DNA of 64,000 nt from Aeromicrobium phoceense. Lineage in GTDB: Bacteria; Actinomycetota; Actinomycetes; Propionibacteriales; Nocardioidaceae. The stretch's first letter is position 1; the number at the start of each line of letters is the position of its first letter. The stretch covers positions 496,001 through 560,000 of the forward strand of contig NZ_JACEOG010000002.1 in assembly GCF_013868155.1 (NCBI RefSeq). Direction: 5' to 3'. Below the pieces are notes generated by a model, which was given only the letters and a program-made list of their open reading frames with translations, did no database searches and was not told where the DNA came from. The position numbers were made by a program, and so were the translations under genes. Below, one piece after another: positions 16,699-25,532 of this stretch.

Positions 16699-17478
16699 TC
16701 ACGCGACGGGCGCGTGGTCGGCGAGGAACTGTGCCGACCTCTCCATGATGAACTCCGCATCGTGATCCAGCGTGGCGACGTGGTAGCTGTCGTTGAGCTC
16801 GACCAGCTCGCGGACGGGGGAGGAGACCCCCTTCATCACCAGGCCGGCCGTGGTGGCGTCGACGACGTGGTCCTCGGTCGAGCGGAACATCAGCAGGGGA
16901 GCGGTGACGCTGTCGAGGTTCTCGCGGACGTCGCGCCACAGCTGCAGCTGCGACGCCATGGCCTTGAGGGGCATGCGGTCGTAGGCGACCTCGTCCTGCC
17001 CGGCGAGCTTGATGTCGTTGCCGACGCCCGGCATGGACGGCAGCACGCGGCTGAGCAGCGGCACGAGCTTGAGGTCGCGGCGCTTGAGCGCGATCGCCGG
17101 GTTGACCAGCACGAGCGCGTCGACGTCGTCGGGGCGCTGCTCGGCCAGTCGCAGCGCGAGCGCGCCGCCCATCGAGAGACCGCAGACGGCGACGAAGTCG
17201 CACTGCGAGCGCAGGTCGGTGAGGGCGGTGTCGAGCTCGCCGTACCAGTCACGCCACGTGGTGGTGTTCATCTCCTGCCACGTGGTGCCGTGACCGGGGA
17301 GGCGGGGCACGGTGACGGTGTGACCGGTCTCGGCCAGTCGGCGGCCCCAGGGAACCATCGAGGCGGGCGACCCGGTGAAGCCGTGGCTCAGCAGGACGCC
17401 GACGCGGCCGCCGGGGGCGAAGAACGGTTCGGCGCCCGGTCGGACGGGGGACGCGCCGCGCGCGCTGGAGTCGGACAT
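16699..17478 (-). CDS. alpha/beta hydrolase (carboxylesterase / monoacylglycerol lipase-like)
   Basis: A 259-residue cytosolic esterase-type hydrolase. Oxyanion-hole HGFTGSP is near residue 32, the nucleophile elbow GLSMGG near 101-106 gives the Ser, the Asp is in FRSTEDHVVD near 205, and the His is in NDSYHVATLDHD near 233. The compact lid region DRMPLKAMASQLQLW fits carboxylesterase Est30-type or monoacylglycerol lipase relatives. ATG at 17478 is chosen; an in-frame ATG six codons upstream is also possible. It is divergent from the PlsC-like gene, and both probably act on glycerolipids. Confidence 0.88.
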   Translation of the reverse strand: MSDSSARGASPVRPGAEPFFAPGGRVGVLLSHGFTGSPASMVPWGRRLAETGHTVTVPRLPGHGTTWQEMNTTTWRDWYGELDTALTDLRSQCDFVAVCGLSMGGALALRLAEQRPDDVDALVLVNPAIALKRRDLKLVPLLSRVLPSMPGVGNDIKLAGQDEVAYDRMPLKAMASQLQLWRDVRENLDSVTAPLLMFRSTEDHVVDATTAGLVMKGVSSPVRELVELNDSYHVATLDHDAEFIMERSAQFLADHAPVA

Positions 17479-17536
17479 GACGCCATGGTGCCCCATGTCA
17501 CGTCGACTGGTGCAGGGGCGCGGTAATGTCTCGTGC

Positions 17537-18286
17537 GTGTTCTATTGGTTCCTGAAGTTCCTGGCGCTGGGTCCGGTGCTCAAGCTGATCTTCAGGCCGT
17601 GGGCCGAGGGCACCGAGAACGTCCCCCGCGAGGGCGCCGTGATCCTGGCCAGCAACCACCTCTCCTACAGCGACTGGCTGTTCATGCCGCTCGTCATCCC
17701 GCGGCGCGTCACGTTCGTCGCCAAGGCCGAGTACTTCGAGGGGACCGGGCTGAAGGGCTTCCTGCAGCGCCAGTTCTTCTCGGGCTCGGGGCAGGTCCCG
17801 ATCGACCGCTCCAGCGGCAGTGCTGCCGCGGGCGCGATCCGCACCCAGCTGCGCCTCCTGGCCGACGGCGAGGTGTGCGGCATCTACCCCGAGGGCACCC
17901 GCTCGCACGACGGCAAGCTGTACCGCGGCCGCACGGGCGTGGCCCGCCTCGCCCTGGAGGCGAAGGTGCCGGTGATCCCCGTCGCGGTGATCAACACCGA
18001 CGTCGTCGCCCCTCCCGGCCGCATCTTCGGCCGGTACGCCCGTCCCGGCGTGCGGTTCGGCAAGCCGCTGGACTTCTCGCGCTACGAGGGCATGCAGGAC
18101 GACCGCTACATCCTGCGCGCGATCACCGACGAGATCCTCTACGAGATCATGAACCTCTCCGGCCAGGAGTACGTCGACCTCTACGCCCCCGACGCCAAGA
18201 AGCGCGACAAGGAGCTGGAGCGCCAGGCGGCCAAGGAGCGCGACAAGGCCGAGGCCGACGAGGTCTGGGAAGAGATCACCGAGTAA
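17537..18286 (+). CDS. 1-acyl-sn-glycerol-3-phosphate acyltransferase (PlsC-like)
   Basis: A 249-residue membrane-associated acyltransferase of phospholipid synthesis. The catalytic HX4D motif is His41-Asp46 in NHLSYSDW. The substrate-binding PEGTRS is near residues 119-124 and the VPVIPVAV block near 146. An N-terminal amphipathic/hydrophobic stretch (FYWFLKFLALGPVLKLIF) anchors it, and the C terminus is a charged helix. The GTG at 17537 is preceded by TAATGT (17524-17529) with a 7-nt spacer, so it is probably leaderless. Mycobacterial Rv2182c occupies the same place. Confidence 0.93.
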   Translation: MFYWFLKFLALGPVLKLIFRPWAEGTENVPREGAVILASNHLSYSDWLFMPLVIPRRVTFVAKAEYFEGTGLKGFLQRQFFSGSGQVPIDRSSGSAAAGAIRTQLRLLADGEVCGIYPEGTRSHDGKLYRGRTGVARLALEAKVPVIPVAVINTDVVAPPGRIFGRYARPGVRFGKPLDFSRYEGMQDDRYILRAITDEILYEIMNLSGQEYVDLYAPDAKKRDKELERQAAKERDKAEADEVWEEITE

Positions 18287-18334
18287 ACGGCGCCACCGTT
18301 CTGGACGGCGTTCAGAGGCGTCGCGGGGGTCGCG

Positions 18335-18346
18335 TATTCTTGGCAG
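18335..18346 (+). promoter_or_regulatory. -10 box and leaderless start of aroG
   Basis: TATTCT (18335-18340) is followed by a 6-nt spacer and the GTG at 18347. The likely transcription start is the first base of the start codon, with no ribosome site. A TTCAGA at 18311-18316 is a possible -35 with an 18-bp spacing. Confidence 0.55.
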
Positions 18347-19684
18347 GTGAGCATTCCCAGCCTGGAAGAACTGCGTGCGATCGGCGCTGCCCAGCAGCCG
18401 ACGTACCCCGACCTCGACGCGCGTGATCGTGCGGTCGAGAAGCTGGGCAAGATGCCGCCGCTGGTCTTTGCGGGTGAGTGCGACTCGCTGCGCGACAAGA
18501 TGGCGGCCGTGGCCCGGGGCGAGGCGTTCCTCCTCCAGGGCGGCGACTGCGCCGAGACCTTCGAGGGCGTCACCGCCGAGAACGTCCGCAACAAGCTGCG
18601 GGTCCTGCTCTCGATGGCCGTCGTCCTGACCTACGCCGCGAGCGTTCCGGTGGTCAAGGTCGGCCGCCTCGCCGGTCAGTACGCCAAGCCGCGCTCCAGC
18701 GACACCGAGACCCGCGACGGCGTCACGCTGCCGGCGTACCGCGGCGACGCGGTCAACGGCTTCGACTTCACGCCCGAGGCGCGTCACCCCGACCCGCAGC
18801 GGCTGCTCGACGTCTACCACGCGTCCAGCGCCACCCTGAACCTCGCGCGCGCCTTCACCACCGGCGGCTACGCCGACCTGCGCCAGATGCACGCGTGGAA
18901 CACCGACTTCGTGCGCAACAGCCCCGTGGGCGAGCGCTACGAGCGCATCGGCGACGAGATCGATCGCGCCCTCGCGTTCATGGACGCGATCGGCTCCGAC
19001 CCCGACGAGCTGCACACGGTCGACTTCTACTCCTCGCACGAGGCCCTCGTGCTCGAGTACGAGCACGCCCTCACGCGCATCGACTCGCGCACGAACCTGC
19101 CGTACGACGTCTCGGGCCACTTCGTGTGGATCGGCGAGCGCACCCGCCAGCTGGATGGCGCCCACGTCGAGCTGCTGAGCCGCATCGCCAACCCGATCGG
19201 CGTGAAGCTCGGCCCCACGAGCACCGCCGACGACGCGCTCGCGCTCTACGAGAAGCTCAACCCCGAGCACGTGCCGGGCAAGGTCACCTTCATCACCCGC
19301 TTCGGCGCCGAGAAGATCCGCGACCTGCTGCCCACGCTCGTGGAGAAGGTCACGGCTGCGGGCGCGGAGGTCGCCTGGGTCACCGATCCCATGCACGGCA
19401 ACACGTTCTCCACCGACAACGGCTACAAGACGCGCGAGTTCGACGCGGTCATCGACGAGGTCCGCGGCTTCTTCGAGGTCCACCGGGCTCTCGGCACGTG
19501 GCCGGGCGGCCTGCACGTCGAGCTCACCGGCGACGACGTCACCGAGTGCCTCGGCGGCGGGATGAAGCTGTCCGCGCAGGACCTCGAGCACCGCTACGAG
19601 ACGCTGTGCGACCCGCGCCTCAACCGCGCGCAGTCGCTGGAGCTGGCGTTCCTCGTCGCCGAGATGCTCGCCGGCCGGTCCTGA
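18347..19684 (+). CDS. aroG: class II 3-deoxy-7-phosphoheptulonate synthase (DAHP synthase)
   Basis: Condenses phosphoenolpyruvate with erythrose 4-phosphate, the first step of the shikimate pathway. The 445-residue length and motifs are those of the plant-like class II enzyme: Cys in LLQGGDCAETFE near residue 65, KVGRLAGQYAKPRSS near 103-118, FYSSHEALVLEYE near 228, GTRVDPMHGN-like WVTDPMHGNT near 346, and CLGGG near 405. The mycobacterial enzyme is inhibited by aromatic amino acids and partners with chorismate mutase; the same could hold here, though no mutase gene is in the window. It converges with the PASTA kinase gene with 17 bases between. Confidence 0.97.
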   Translation: MSIPSLEELRAIGAAQQPTYPDLDARDRAVEKLGKMPPLVFAGECDSLRDKMAAVARGEAFLLQGGDCAETFEGVTAENVRNKLRVLLSMAVVLTYAASVPVVKVGRLAGQYAKPRSSDTETRDGVTLPAYRGDAVNGFDFTPEARHPDPQRLLDVYHASSATLNLARAFTTGGYADLRQMHAWNTDFVRNSPVGERYERIGDEIDRALAFMDAIGSDPDELHTVDFYSSHEALVLEYEHALTRIDSRTNLPYDVSGHFVWIGERTRQLDGAHVELLSRIANPIGVKLGPTSTADDALALYEKLNPEHVPGKVTFITRFGAEKIRDLLPTLVEKVTAAGAEVAWVTDPMHGNTFSTDNGYKTREFDAVIDEVRGFFEVHRALGTWPGGLHVELTGDDVTECLGGGMKLSAQDLEHRYETLCDPRLNRAQSLELAFLVAEMLAGRS

Positions 19685-19701
19685 TCACGGTCTGACGCGG
19701 G

Positions 19702-21675
19702 TCAGGACAGGAAGACCGTCACGGTCGACCCCGGCTTGACCTTCTTGCCGGCGTCGGTCATCTGGTACTGAACGCGCGCGTCGTCCCCGGAGAACGGGTT
19801 CTTCGCCGCGTTCAGCTTCAGGCCCACCGCCGAGGTGGCGGCGCGCGCCTCGGCCTCGGTCATGCCGCGCAGGTCGGGGACGGCGACCGACTCGGGTCCC
19901 TTGGAGACGGTGAGCGCGATCGTGTCGCCCCGCACGCCGGTGCCGGCGGACGGCGTCTGCGAGATCACGACGCCCTTCTTGACGGTGCTGCTGAACTGCT
20001 CGACCGTGCGGACGGCGAAGCCCTGGTCCTCCAGCTCGGCGGTGGCCTCGTCGGCCGGGTCGCCGGTGTGGTCCACGATCTCGATGGGCTTCGGGCCCTT
20101 GCTCACCACGAGGTCGACGGCGGTGTCGCGCTTGACCCGGTCGCCGACCTTGTGGCTGGTGGACTTCACGATGCCGTCGGTCGGGATCTTGTCGCTGAAC
20201 TGCTGGGTGACCTCGCCGACCCGCAGGTTCAGCGAGCCCAGGATCGTCTCGGCCTCCGACAGGGTGCGGCCCTGGATGTTCGGGATCTCGTACCGCTCCT
20301 TGCCCTTGGAGACCACCAGCGTGATCGCCTCGTCCGGCAGGAGTCGTGAGCCGGCGTCGGGGTCGGTCGACACGACCGCGCCCTTCTCGACGACCTCGGA
20401 GTACGCGGGGGTGCCCAGGTCGACGGTGAAGCCGGCGGCCTCGGCGGTCTTGACCGCCTCGGCCTGGTCGAGGGACACGAGGTTGGGCACCGTCTCGTAG
20501 CGGCCGATCGCCAGGTACCAGCCGAGGAGGGCCGTGGCGGCGAGCGCGGCCAGCGCCACCAGCAGCAGGACCGGGCCCCGGCGCCGTCGGCCGGAGGGCG
20601 CCTCCTCGACGGCCGACGCGGCCGGGCGGGTGGCGACGAGGGGACCGCCGAACGTGGTGGTGGGCTCGTGGACCGTGGTGGTCGGCTGCTCACGACCGAT
20701 GTCGTAGAGGGAGGTGACCGGTGTCGTCATCTCGACGTCGGCGGGCGCGCCGTCGAGCGACGGGAACTCGGCGGGCGTGGGCCCGGACCCGGGCAGCAGG
20801 TCCTGGGTGAGCTCGGGGTCGTCCGCGAGACACGCGGCCAGCGCGCGCTGCACCTGGCGCAGCTGGTGCAGCAGCACCCGGGCGTCGGGGGAGCGACGAC
20901 CGCGATCGCGCGTCATGGCCCGCGAGACGAGTGCGTCGAGGTAGGGAGGGATGCCGGGCTGCAGGGTGGACGGCGCGGCGACGTCCTCGTTGACGTGCAG
21001 GTGCGCCACGGCCAGGGGCGAGTCACCGGTGTGCGGCTTGGAGCCGGTGAGCATCTCGAACAGCATCGCGCCGCAGGCGTAGACGTCGGTGCGCGGATCG
21101 GCGCCCTGGTGGGTGATCACCTCCGGCGCGAGGTAGGACACCGTGCCCACGAGGACGCCGTCGAAGGTGGACTCGTTGCTGATGGCGCGGGCCAGCCCGA
21201 AGTCGGCCAGCTTCACCTCGCCCGTGGTGGAGATGAGGACGTTCTCGGGCTTGATGTCGCGGTGGATGAGGCCCGCGTCGTGCGCGGCCGAGAGGGCCAT
21301 GAGGACCGGCTCGAGGTAGGACAGCGCCCGCCGGGGAGGCATGGGCGCCTCCTCGCGCAGGACGTCGCGCAGGGTGCGGCCCGGGACGTACTCCATGACG
21401 AGGTAGATCGTCTCGCCGTCGACCCCTTGGTCGTAGACCGAGACGATGCCGCGGTGGTTCAGCTTCGCGGCCGACTGCGCCTCGCGGACGAAGCGCTCGG
21501 GATTGTCCTCGAGGTCGCTGTCGGGGTGCATGATCTTCACCGCGACGATCCGGTCCAGACGCAGGTCGGTGGCACGGAACACGCTGGCCATCCCGCCGCG
21601 GGCGATGCGTTCGTGGATCACGTAACGCTGGTCGAGCGTGCGCCCGACCAGTGCGTCGTCATCCGTGAGCGTCAT
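19702..21675 (-). CDS. PASTA-domain serine/threonine protein kinase (PknB/PknL-like)
   Basis: A 657-residue membrane receptor kinase. The kinase domain (residues about 15-280) has the Gly loop RIARGGMASV, Lys47 in VAVKIM, catalytic HRD 138-140 and DFG 158-160. A Thr/Ser-containing activation loop follows. A juxtamembrane linker holds several Thr (PTTTVHEPTTTF), possible autophosphorylation sites. One membrane helix is at about 367-390. Four PASTA repeats outside the membrane (for example VPNLVSLDQAEAVKTAEAAG and IPNIQGRTLSEAETILGS) should sense peptidoglycan fragments or lipid II. The third repeat is more divergent. Position beside aroG resembles mycobacterial pknL. A GGGAGG ribosome site and a TAGAAT box (21700-21705) lie upstream. 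Confidence 0.95.
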   Translation of the reverse strand: MTLTDDDALVGRTLDQRYVIHERIARGGMASVFRATDLRLDRIVAVKIMHPDSDLEDNPERFVREAQSAAKLNHRGIVSVYDQGVDGETIYLVMEYVPGRTLRDVLREEAPMPPRRALSYLEPVLMALSAAHDAGLIHRDIKPENVLISTTGEVKLADFGLARAISNESTFDGVLVGTVSYLAPEVITHQGADPRTDVYACGAMLFEMLTGSKPHTGDSPLAVAHLHVNEDVAAPSTLQPGIPPYLDALVSRAMTRDRGRRSPDARVLLHQLRQVQRALAACLADDPELTQDLLPGSGPTPAEFPSLDGAPADVEMTTPVTSLYDIGREQPTTTVHEPTTTFGGPLVATRPAASAVEEAPSGRRRRGPVLLLVALAALAATALLGWYLAIGRYETVPNLVSLDQAEAVKTAEAAGFTVDLGTPAYSEVVEKGAVVSTDPDAGSRLLPDEAITLVVSKGKERYEIPNIQGRTLSEAETILGSLNLRVGEVTQQFSDKIPTDGIVKSTSHKVGDRVKRDTAVDLVVSKGPKPIEIVDHTGDPADEATAELEDQGFAVRTVEQFSSTVKKGVVISQTPSAGTGVRGDTIALTVSKGPESVAVPDLRGMTEAEARAATSAVGLKLNAAKNPFSGDDARVQYQMTDAGKKVKPGSTVTVFLS

Positions 21676-21739
21676 GCCCGCCTCCCTTGGAACACCTTGA
21701 TTCTAAGGGCTCGAACCCCATGCACCGTGCTCCGCCGGA

Positions 21740-22768
21740 TCAGCGGACGCGTCGGACGGCCGCGTCGACGAGCGGCTCGAGCACCGCGGCGGCCGACGCG
21801 CCGATCGCGTCGATCGCTCGCAGGGACTGCTCGACCAAGCGGTCGATGTCCGATTCGACCTCGGCCAGCGCGCCGCTGGAGGCGATGAGGTCGTGCAGCT
21901 CGTCCACGCCGTCCTCGGTGCCGAGCAGCGCCAGGACGCGGTCGTCGCCGCAGACCTGGGCGGTGCGGGCGACCAGCACGGTGCGCTTGCCCTCGCGGAG
22001 GTCGTCGCCCGTGGGCTTGCCCGTGTCGGCCGGGTCGCCGAACACCCCGAGCACGTCGTCGCGCAGCTGGAACGCCTCGCCGAGGGGGAGCGCCACCTCG
22101 GTGAGCTGGGCGAGCAGCGCGTCGTCCCCGCCGGCGAGTGCGGCGCCCACGTGCAGGGGACGCTCGATCGTGTACTTGGCGGACTTGAAGCGGATCACGT
22201 GCATCGCGCTCGCGACGTCGAGCCGGTCACGGGTCTGGGCCAGCACGTCGAGGAACTGACCTGACACGACCTCGGACTTGCAGGCGTCCCACAGCCGGGC
22301 GGTGCGGGCGTCGGGCTCGGCGCGCCGGAGGTGCTCGTCGGCCCAGGAGAGCATCAGGTCGCCGACGAGGATCGCGACGCGGGCACCGAACTGGTCGGCG
22401 GCGCCGTGGCCGTGCGCCGCGGCGCGGCGTGCCTCGAAGTCGCGGTGGACGCTCGGGCGGCCCCGTCGGGGGTCCGATCCGTCCATCAGGTCGTCGTGGA
22501 CGAGGGCGCTGCCCTGCAGCCACTCGAACGCGGCCCCGGCGGCGGCGATCCGCTCGTCGGCCGGAGCGCCCCCGGCGAGCAGCCAGCCGGCGTGGCAGAA
22601 GGTGGGCCGGAAGAGCTTGCCGCCGGCCGTGAAGTCCACGGCCGCGTCGACGAGGTCGCCGACGGCGGGGTCCAGATCGGTCAGCAGCTCTCGCTGGTCC
22701 AGGACGAAGGAGTCCAGCTGCCGGGCGACGGCTGTCCGAAAGGTGGGATCGGCTGCCGGGCTGTTCAC
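21740..22768 (-). CDS. polyprenyl diphosphate synthase (IdsA-like)
   Basis: A 342-residue trans-isoprenyl diphosphate synthase that should elongate allylic diphosphates with IPP for quinone or carrier-lipid synthesis. The first Asp-rich motif is VHDDLMDGSD near residue 93, followed by RRGRPSVH. The second is QLRDDVLGVFGD near 235, followed by TGKPTGDDLREGK. The chain-length class cannot be read with confidence. The GTG at 22768 has TATCGT (22776-22781) 7 nt upstream and no ribosome site, so it is probably leaderless. It is divergent from metF with only 24 bases between starts. Mycobacterial idsA2 lies in a similar place. Confidence 0.93.
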   Translation of the reverse strand: MNSPAADPTFRTAVARQLDSFVLDQRELLTDLDPAVGDLVDAAVDFTAGGKLFRPTFCHAGWLLAGGAPADERIAAAGAAFEWLQGSALVHDDLMDGSDPRRGRPSVHRDFEARRAAAHGHGAADQFGARVAILVGDLMLSWADEHLRRAEPDARTARLWDACKSEVVSGQFLDVLAQTRDRLDVASAMHVIRFKSAKYTIERPLHVGAALAGGDDALLAQLTEVALPLGEAFQLRDDVLGVFGDPADTGKPTGDDLREGKRTVLVARTAQVCGDDRVLALLGTEDGVDELHDLIASSGALAEVESDIDRLVEQSLRAIDAIGASAAAVLEPLVDAAVRRVR

Positions 22769-22775
22769 GTCCGTG

Positions 22776-22785
22776 ACGATACCGT
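22776..22785. promoter_or_regulatory. overlapping divergent -10 boxes of the polyprenyl synthase gene and metF
   Basis: The minus-strand TATCGT (22776-22781) and plus-strand TACCGT (22780-22785) share two bases. Each sits 7 nt from its start codon, so both genes would be leaderless and would compete for the same DNA segment. Confidence 0.55.
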
Positions 22786-22792
22786 TGGGGGC

Positions 22793-23701
22793 ATGCCCGA
22801 CTCCCTCGACGCCGCGCTCGACGACCCGATCCTGCAGGCCCTGGCCGCCGATCGGCCTGCGGTGTCGTTCGAGTTCTTCCCGCCGAAGGACGACGAGGGC
22901 GAGGCCCAGCTCTGGCGCACGATCGCCGACCTCTCGCCGTTGGAGCCCACGTTCGTCTCGGTCACGTACGGCGCGGGCGGCACGAGCCAGGACCGCACCG
23001 TGCGCATCACCGAGCGCATCGCCCGCGAGGCCCCGATGCCGCCCGTCGGGCACCTCACTCTCGTCGGCCAGACCCGCGGCGAGATCGAGACTGTGCTCAA
23101 GCAGTACGTCGCGTCGGGCGTGCAGCACGTCCTCGCCCTGCGTGGCGACCCGGTCGGCGGCCCGCGGGCTCCGTGGGAGCCGCACCCCGACGGCATGGAC
23201 CACGCCATCGACCTCGTCGCCCTCGTCCACGAGGTCGGCGGCCTGTCGGTGGGAGTGGCCGCGTTCCCCGAGGGTCACCCCGACTGCAGCGGCCTCGACG
23301 CCGACGCCGACGTGCTCGTCGCCAAGGCGCGCGCCGGCGCGTCCTTCGCGATCTCCCAGCTGTTCTTCCGCGCCGACGACTACTTCGGGCTCGTGCGGCG
23401 CGTCCGTGACCGCGGCTGCGACCTGCCGATCGTCCCGGGCATCATGCCGATCCTGAACTTCGGCCAGGTCGCCCGCATGGCCGAGCTGTCCGGGGCCGAG
23501 ATGCCGCGCGAGGTGCTCGACCAGATCGAGCCCATCGCCGACGACCGCGCGGCCGTCCGCGCCAAGGGCATCGAGCTCGCCACGCAGCTGTGCCGCGACC
23601 TCCTCGACGGCGGCGCCCCCGGCCTGCACTTCATGACCCTCAACCGGTCGCCCGCCACGCGCGAGATCTTCGACCAGCTCCGCGCCGACGGCCTCGTCTG
23701 A
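22793..23701 (+). CDS. metF: methylenetetrahydrofolate reductase
   Basis: A 302-residue flavoenzyme that reduces 5,10-methylene-THF to 5-methyl-THF for methionine synthesis. Family motifs: SFEFFPPKDDEGE near residue 26, FVSVTYGAGGTSQDRT near 54-70, VLALRGDPVGG near 112, GVAAFPEGHPDCSG near 145-160, and AISQLFFRADDYF near 184, with IVPGIMPI near 215. The ATG at 22793 is placed by the TACCGT box 7 nt upstream. It converges on the flavoprotein gene with 10 bases between stops. Confidence 0.96.
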   Translation: MPDSLDAALDDPILQALAADRPAVSFEFFPPKDDEGEAQLWRTIADLSPLEPTFVSVTYGAGGTSQDRTVRITERIAREAPMPPVGHLTLVGQTRGEIETVLKQYVASGVQHVLALRGDPVGGPRAPWEPHPDGMDHAIDLVALVHEVGGLSVGVAAFPEGHPDCSGLDADADVLVAKARAGASFAISQLFFRADDYFGLVRRVRDRGCDLPIVPGIMPILNFGQVARMAELSGAEMPREVLDQIEPIADDRAAVRAKGIELATQLCRDLLDGGAPGLHFMTLNRSPATREIFDQLRADGLV

Positions 23702-23711
23702 CCCAGCCGCC

Positions 23712-24893
23712 CTACCGCGGAGCGGCACCCAGGTGGGCCGCCAGCGCGGCGGTCCCCATGCCGGTGACCTCCAGGCCGGCCCCGGGCGCGGCGGCGGATC
23801 CGACGAGCCACAGGCCGTCGCGCGGACTGCGGGCCGCGAGCGGCAGCTCGGTGAGCGTCGGGGGAGCGGGAACCGCCTCCCGCCACGTGACGTGGGGTCG
23901 CAGGTCGAGCCCGGCCCGGGCCAGCTCGGCGAGCGGGTCGACGCCCGTCGGCGCCTCGAGGCCCCAGCCGTCGTCGCCCGACCTCCACCCGCGCACGACG
24001 TCGCGCCCGTGCACCACGAGGTCGTCGGGGGCGACGGCGCCCGAGAGCCGGACGAAGGTCAGGGTGCGGGACGTGCTCGGCGCCGAACCCACGGCCCACA
24101 CCACCACGTCGGCCGGGCGGTGGGAGCCGTCGGCGAGCACCACGCCGTCGAGGACCCCGGACGAGGCGGCCGGCTCCACCACCTCGACGCCGGTCTCGAC
24201 CGTGACCTTCCGCTCGCGCAGTCGCGTCAGCAGGGCGGCCGCCAGTCCGGCGCTGCCGCCGTCGAACCGCCACCGGCCGAAGTTCCGCTCCACGTAGTGC
24301 CACACGGCCAGGACGGACGGGCCCGACGCATCCCCGCCGGGCAGGTCGGCGCCGATCCGGCGCAGGCGGGGATCGCCAGCGCCGCGGGCCACCTCACGCA
24401 GCGACCGGTCGGCGAGGGGGGCCCGGGCGACGGGGGCGCCCGACGGGTGGACCGCTTCGAACACCGTCCGGCGCACCGTGTCCCACGGGTCGGCGAGCTC
24501 GTCGACCCACGGCGACCACGGGTCCGACCCGAGGACGGTGGTGACCGCGTCGTGCTGGGCGCCGCGCGTGCCGAACGGCAGGTCGAGCTCGGTGGAGCGG
24601 CGGGGCCAGCGTGCCGCGACGACGTGCCGGCGCGGGCCCGAGGGCGAGATGGCGATGAGGGCGTCCATGGGGCGGCCGGACTTGCGGAAGAGGTCGCGGA
24701 ACACACCGGGGAGGGTGACGCTGTCGGGGCCGGCGGCCCATCGGCGGTCGCCGATCGTGCGGCCTAGCAGCAGGCCGCCGGGCTCGGGCTCGCGTTCGAG
24801 GACGGTGACGTCGTGACGCAGCTTCGCCAGCCGGGCGGCGGCGGACAGCCCGGCGAAGCCGCTGCCGACGACGAGGATCCGGGCCACCGTCAC
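23712..24893 (-). CDS. FAD-dependent oxidoreductase (amine-oxidase / phytoene-desaturase-like)
   Basis: A 393-residue flavoprotein. The N-terminal dinucleotide fold is clear: VVGSGFAGLSAAARL with the ribose-binding Glu at the end of the second strand (VLEREPEPGG). A middle helical substrate domain follows, with WRFDGGSAGLAAALLTRLRERKVTVETGVEV near residues 215-245, the pattern of protoporphyrinogen oxidase and desaturase relatives. The C-terminal FAD motif is LWLVGSAAAPGAGLEVTGMGTAAL. The substrate is not known; it lies two genes from a polyprenyl synthase, but no carotenoid genes are nearby. The GTG at 24893 overlaps the stop of the DUF4126 gene, which implies coupling. Confidence 0.85.
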   Translation of the reverse strand: MTVARILVVGSGFAGLSAAARLAKLRHDVTVLEREPEPGGLLLGRTIGDRRWAAGPDSVTLPGVFRDLFRKSGRPMDALIAISPSGPRRHVVAARWPRRSTELDLPFGTRGAQHDAVTTVLGSDPWSPWVDELADPWDTVRRTVFEAVHPSGAPVARAPLADRSLREVARGAGDPRLRRIGADLPGGDASGPSVLAVWHYVERNFGRWRFDGGSAGLAAALLTRLRERKVTVETGVEVVEPAASSGVLDGVVLADGSHRPADVVVWAVGSAPSTSRTLTFVRLSGAVAPDDLVVHGRDVVRGWRSGDDGWGLEAPTGVDPLAELARAGLDLRPHVTWREAVPAPPTLTELPLAARSPRDGLWLVGSAAAPGAGLEVTGMGTAALAAHLGAAPR

Positions 24894-25465
24894 TCCCTCC
24901 GCTCGCGGCGCCGCGAGCGCGCCCGGCGGACGGCGCGCCACAGCCAGAGGAAGAGCGAGACGCCGAGCACCAGGGCGACCGCGGTGACGGCCAGTGCGAC
25001 CCACGGGTGTGCGAGCGCCAGCAGCACGACGGCCACGACGCTCACGTCCTCGCCGACGCTGAGGGCAGCGTTTGAGAAGGGCTCGGGCGAGGTGTTGACC
25101 GCGGCCCGCACGCCGGACTTCACGCCGTGCGAGGCCAGTGCGGTCCCGCCGCCGAGGAACGCGAGCAGGGCCGGGTCGAGCTCGCCACCGTACTCGGCCA
25201 GCTTCCACGCCACGACCGCGCCGACCACCGGACGCACGACCGTGGAGATGCCGTCCCACGCCGAGTCCAGCCACGGCACCTTGTCGACGACGAACTCGAT
25301 CGTGAACATGCCCAGGCTCAGGCCGATCACCCCCCAGTCGCCGAAGCCGGCGGGGACCCACTCCGAGCCGCCGGCGCGCGCCACGATCCCGAGGACGCCC
25401 ACGGTGGCCCAGGCGTTCACGCCGCTGGCCCAGCCGGTGGCGAAGACGAGGGCGGCGAGGTCCAT
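24890..25465 (-). CDS. DUF4126 family membrane protein
   Basis: A 191-residue membrane protein with about five hydrophobic segments, of the DUF4126 type. Characteristic stretches are LAALVFATGWASGVNAWATV at the N terminus, FTIEFVVDKVPWLDSAWDGI near residue 55-75, GGGTALASHGVKSGVRAAVNTSPEPFSN near 105-130, and the Arg-rich C terminus. The conserved small and charged residues suggest a channel or carrier, but no function is known. It is co-transcribed with, and overlaps, the FAD-dependent oxidoreductase gene, so the pair may act together on a membrane substrate. Confidence 0.85.
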   Translation of the reverse strand: MDLAALVFATGWASGVNAWATVGVLGIVARAGGSEWVPAGFGDWGVIGLSLGMFTIEFVVDKVPWLDSAWDGISTVVRPVVGAVVAWKLAEYGGELDPALLAFLGGGTALASHGVKSGVRAAVNTSPEPFSNAALSVGEDVSVVAVVLLALAHPWVALAVTAVALVLGVSLFLWLWRAVRRARSRRRERRE

Positions 25466-25532
25466 GCCGTGACCGTATCGCGCGGGGGACCGGCCATCGA
25501 TCGCGCTCCGGGGACTGTGGGAGGGTGGCGTC

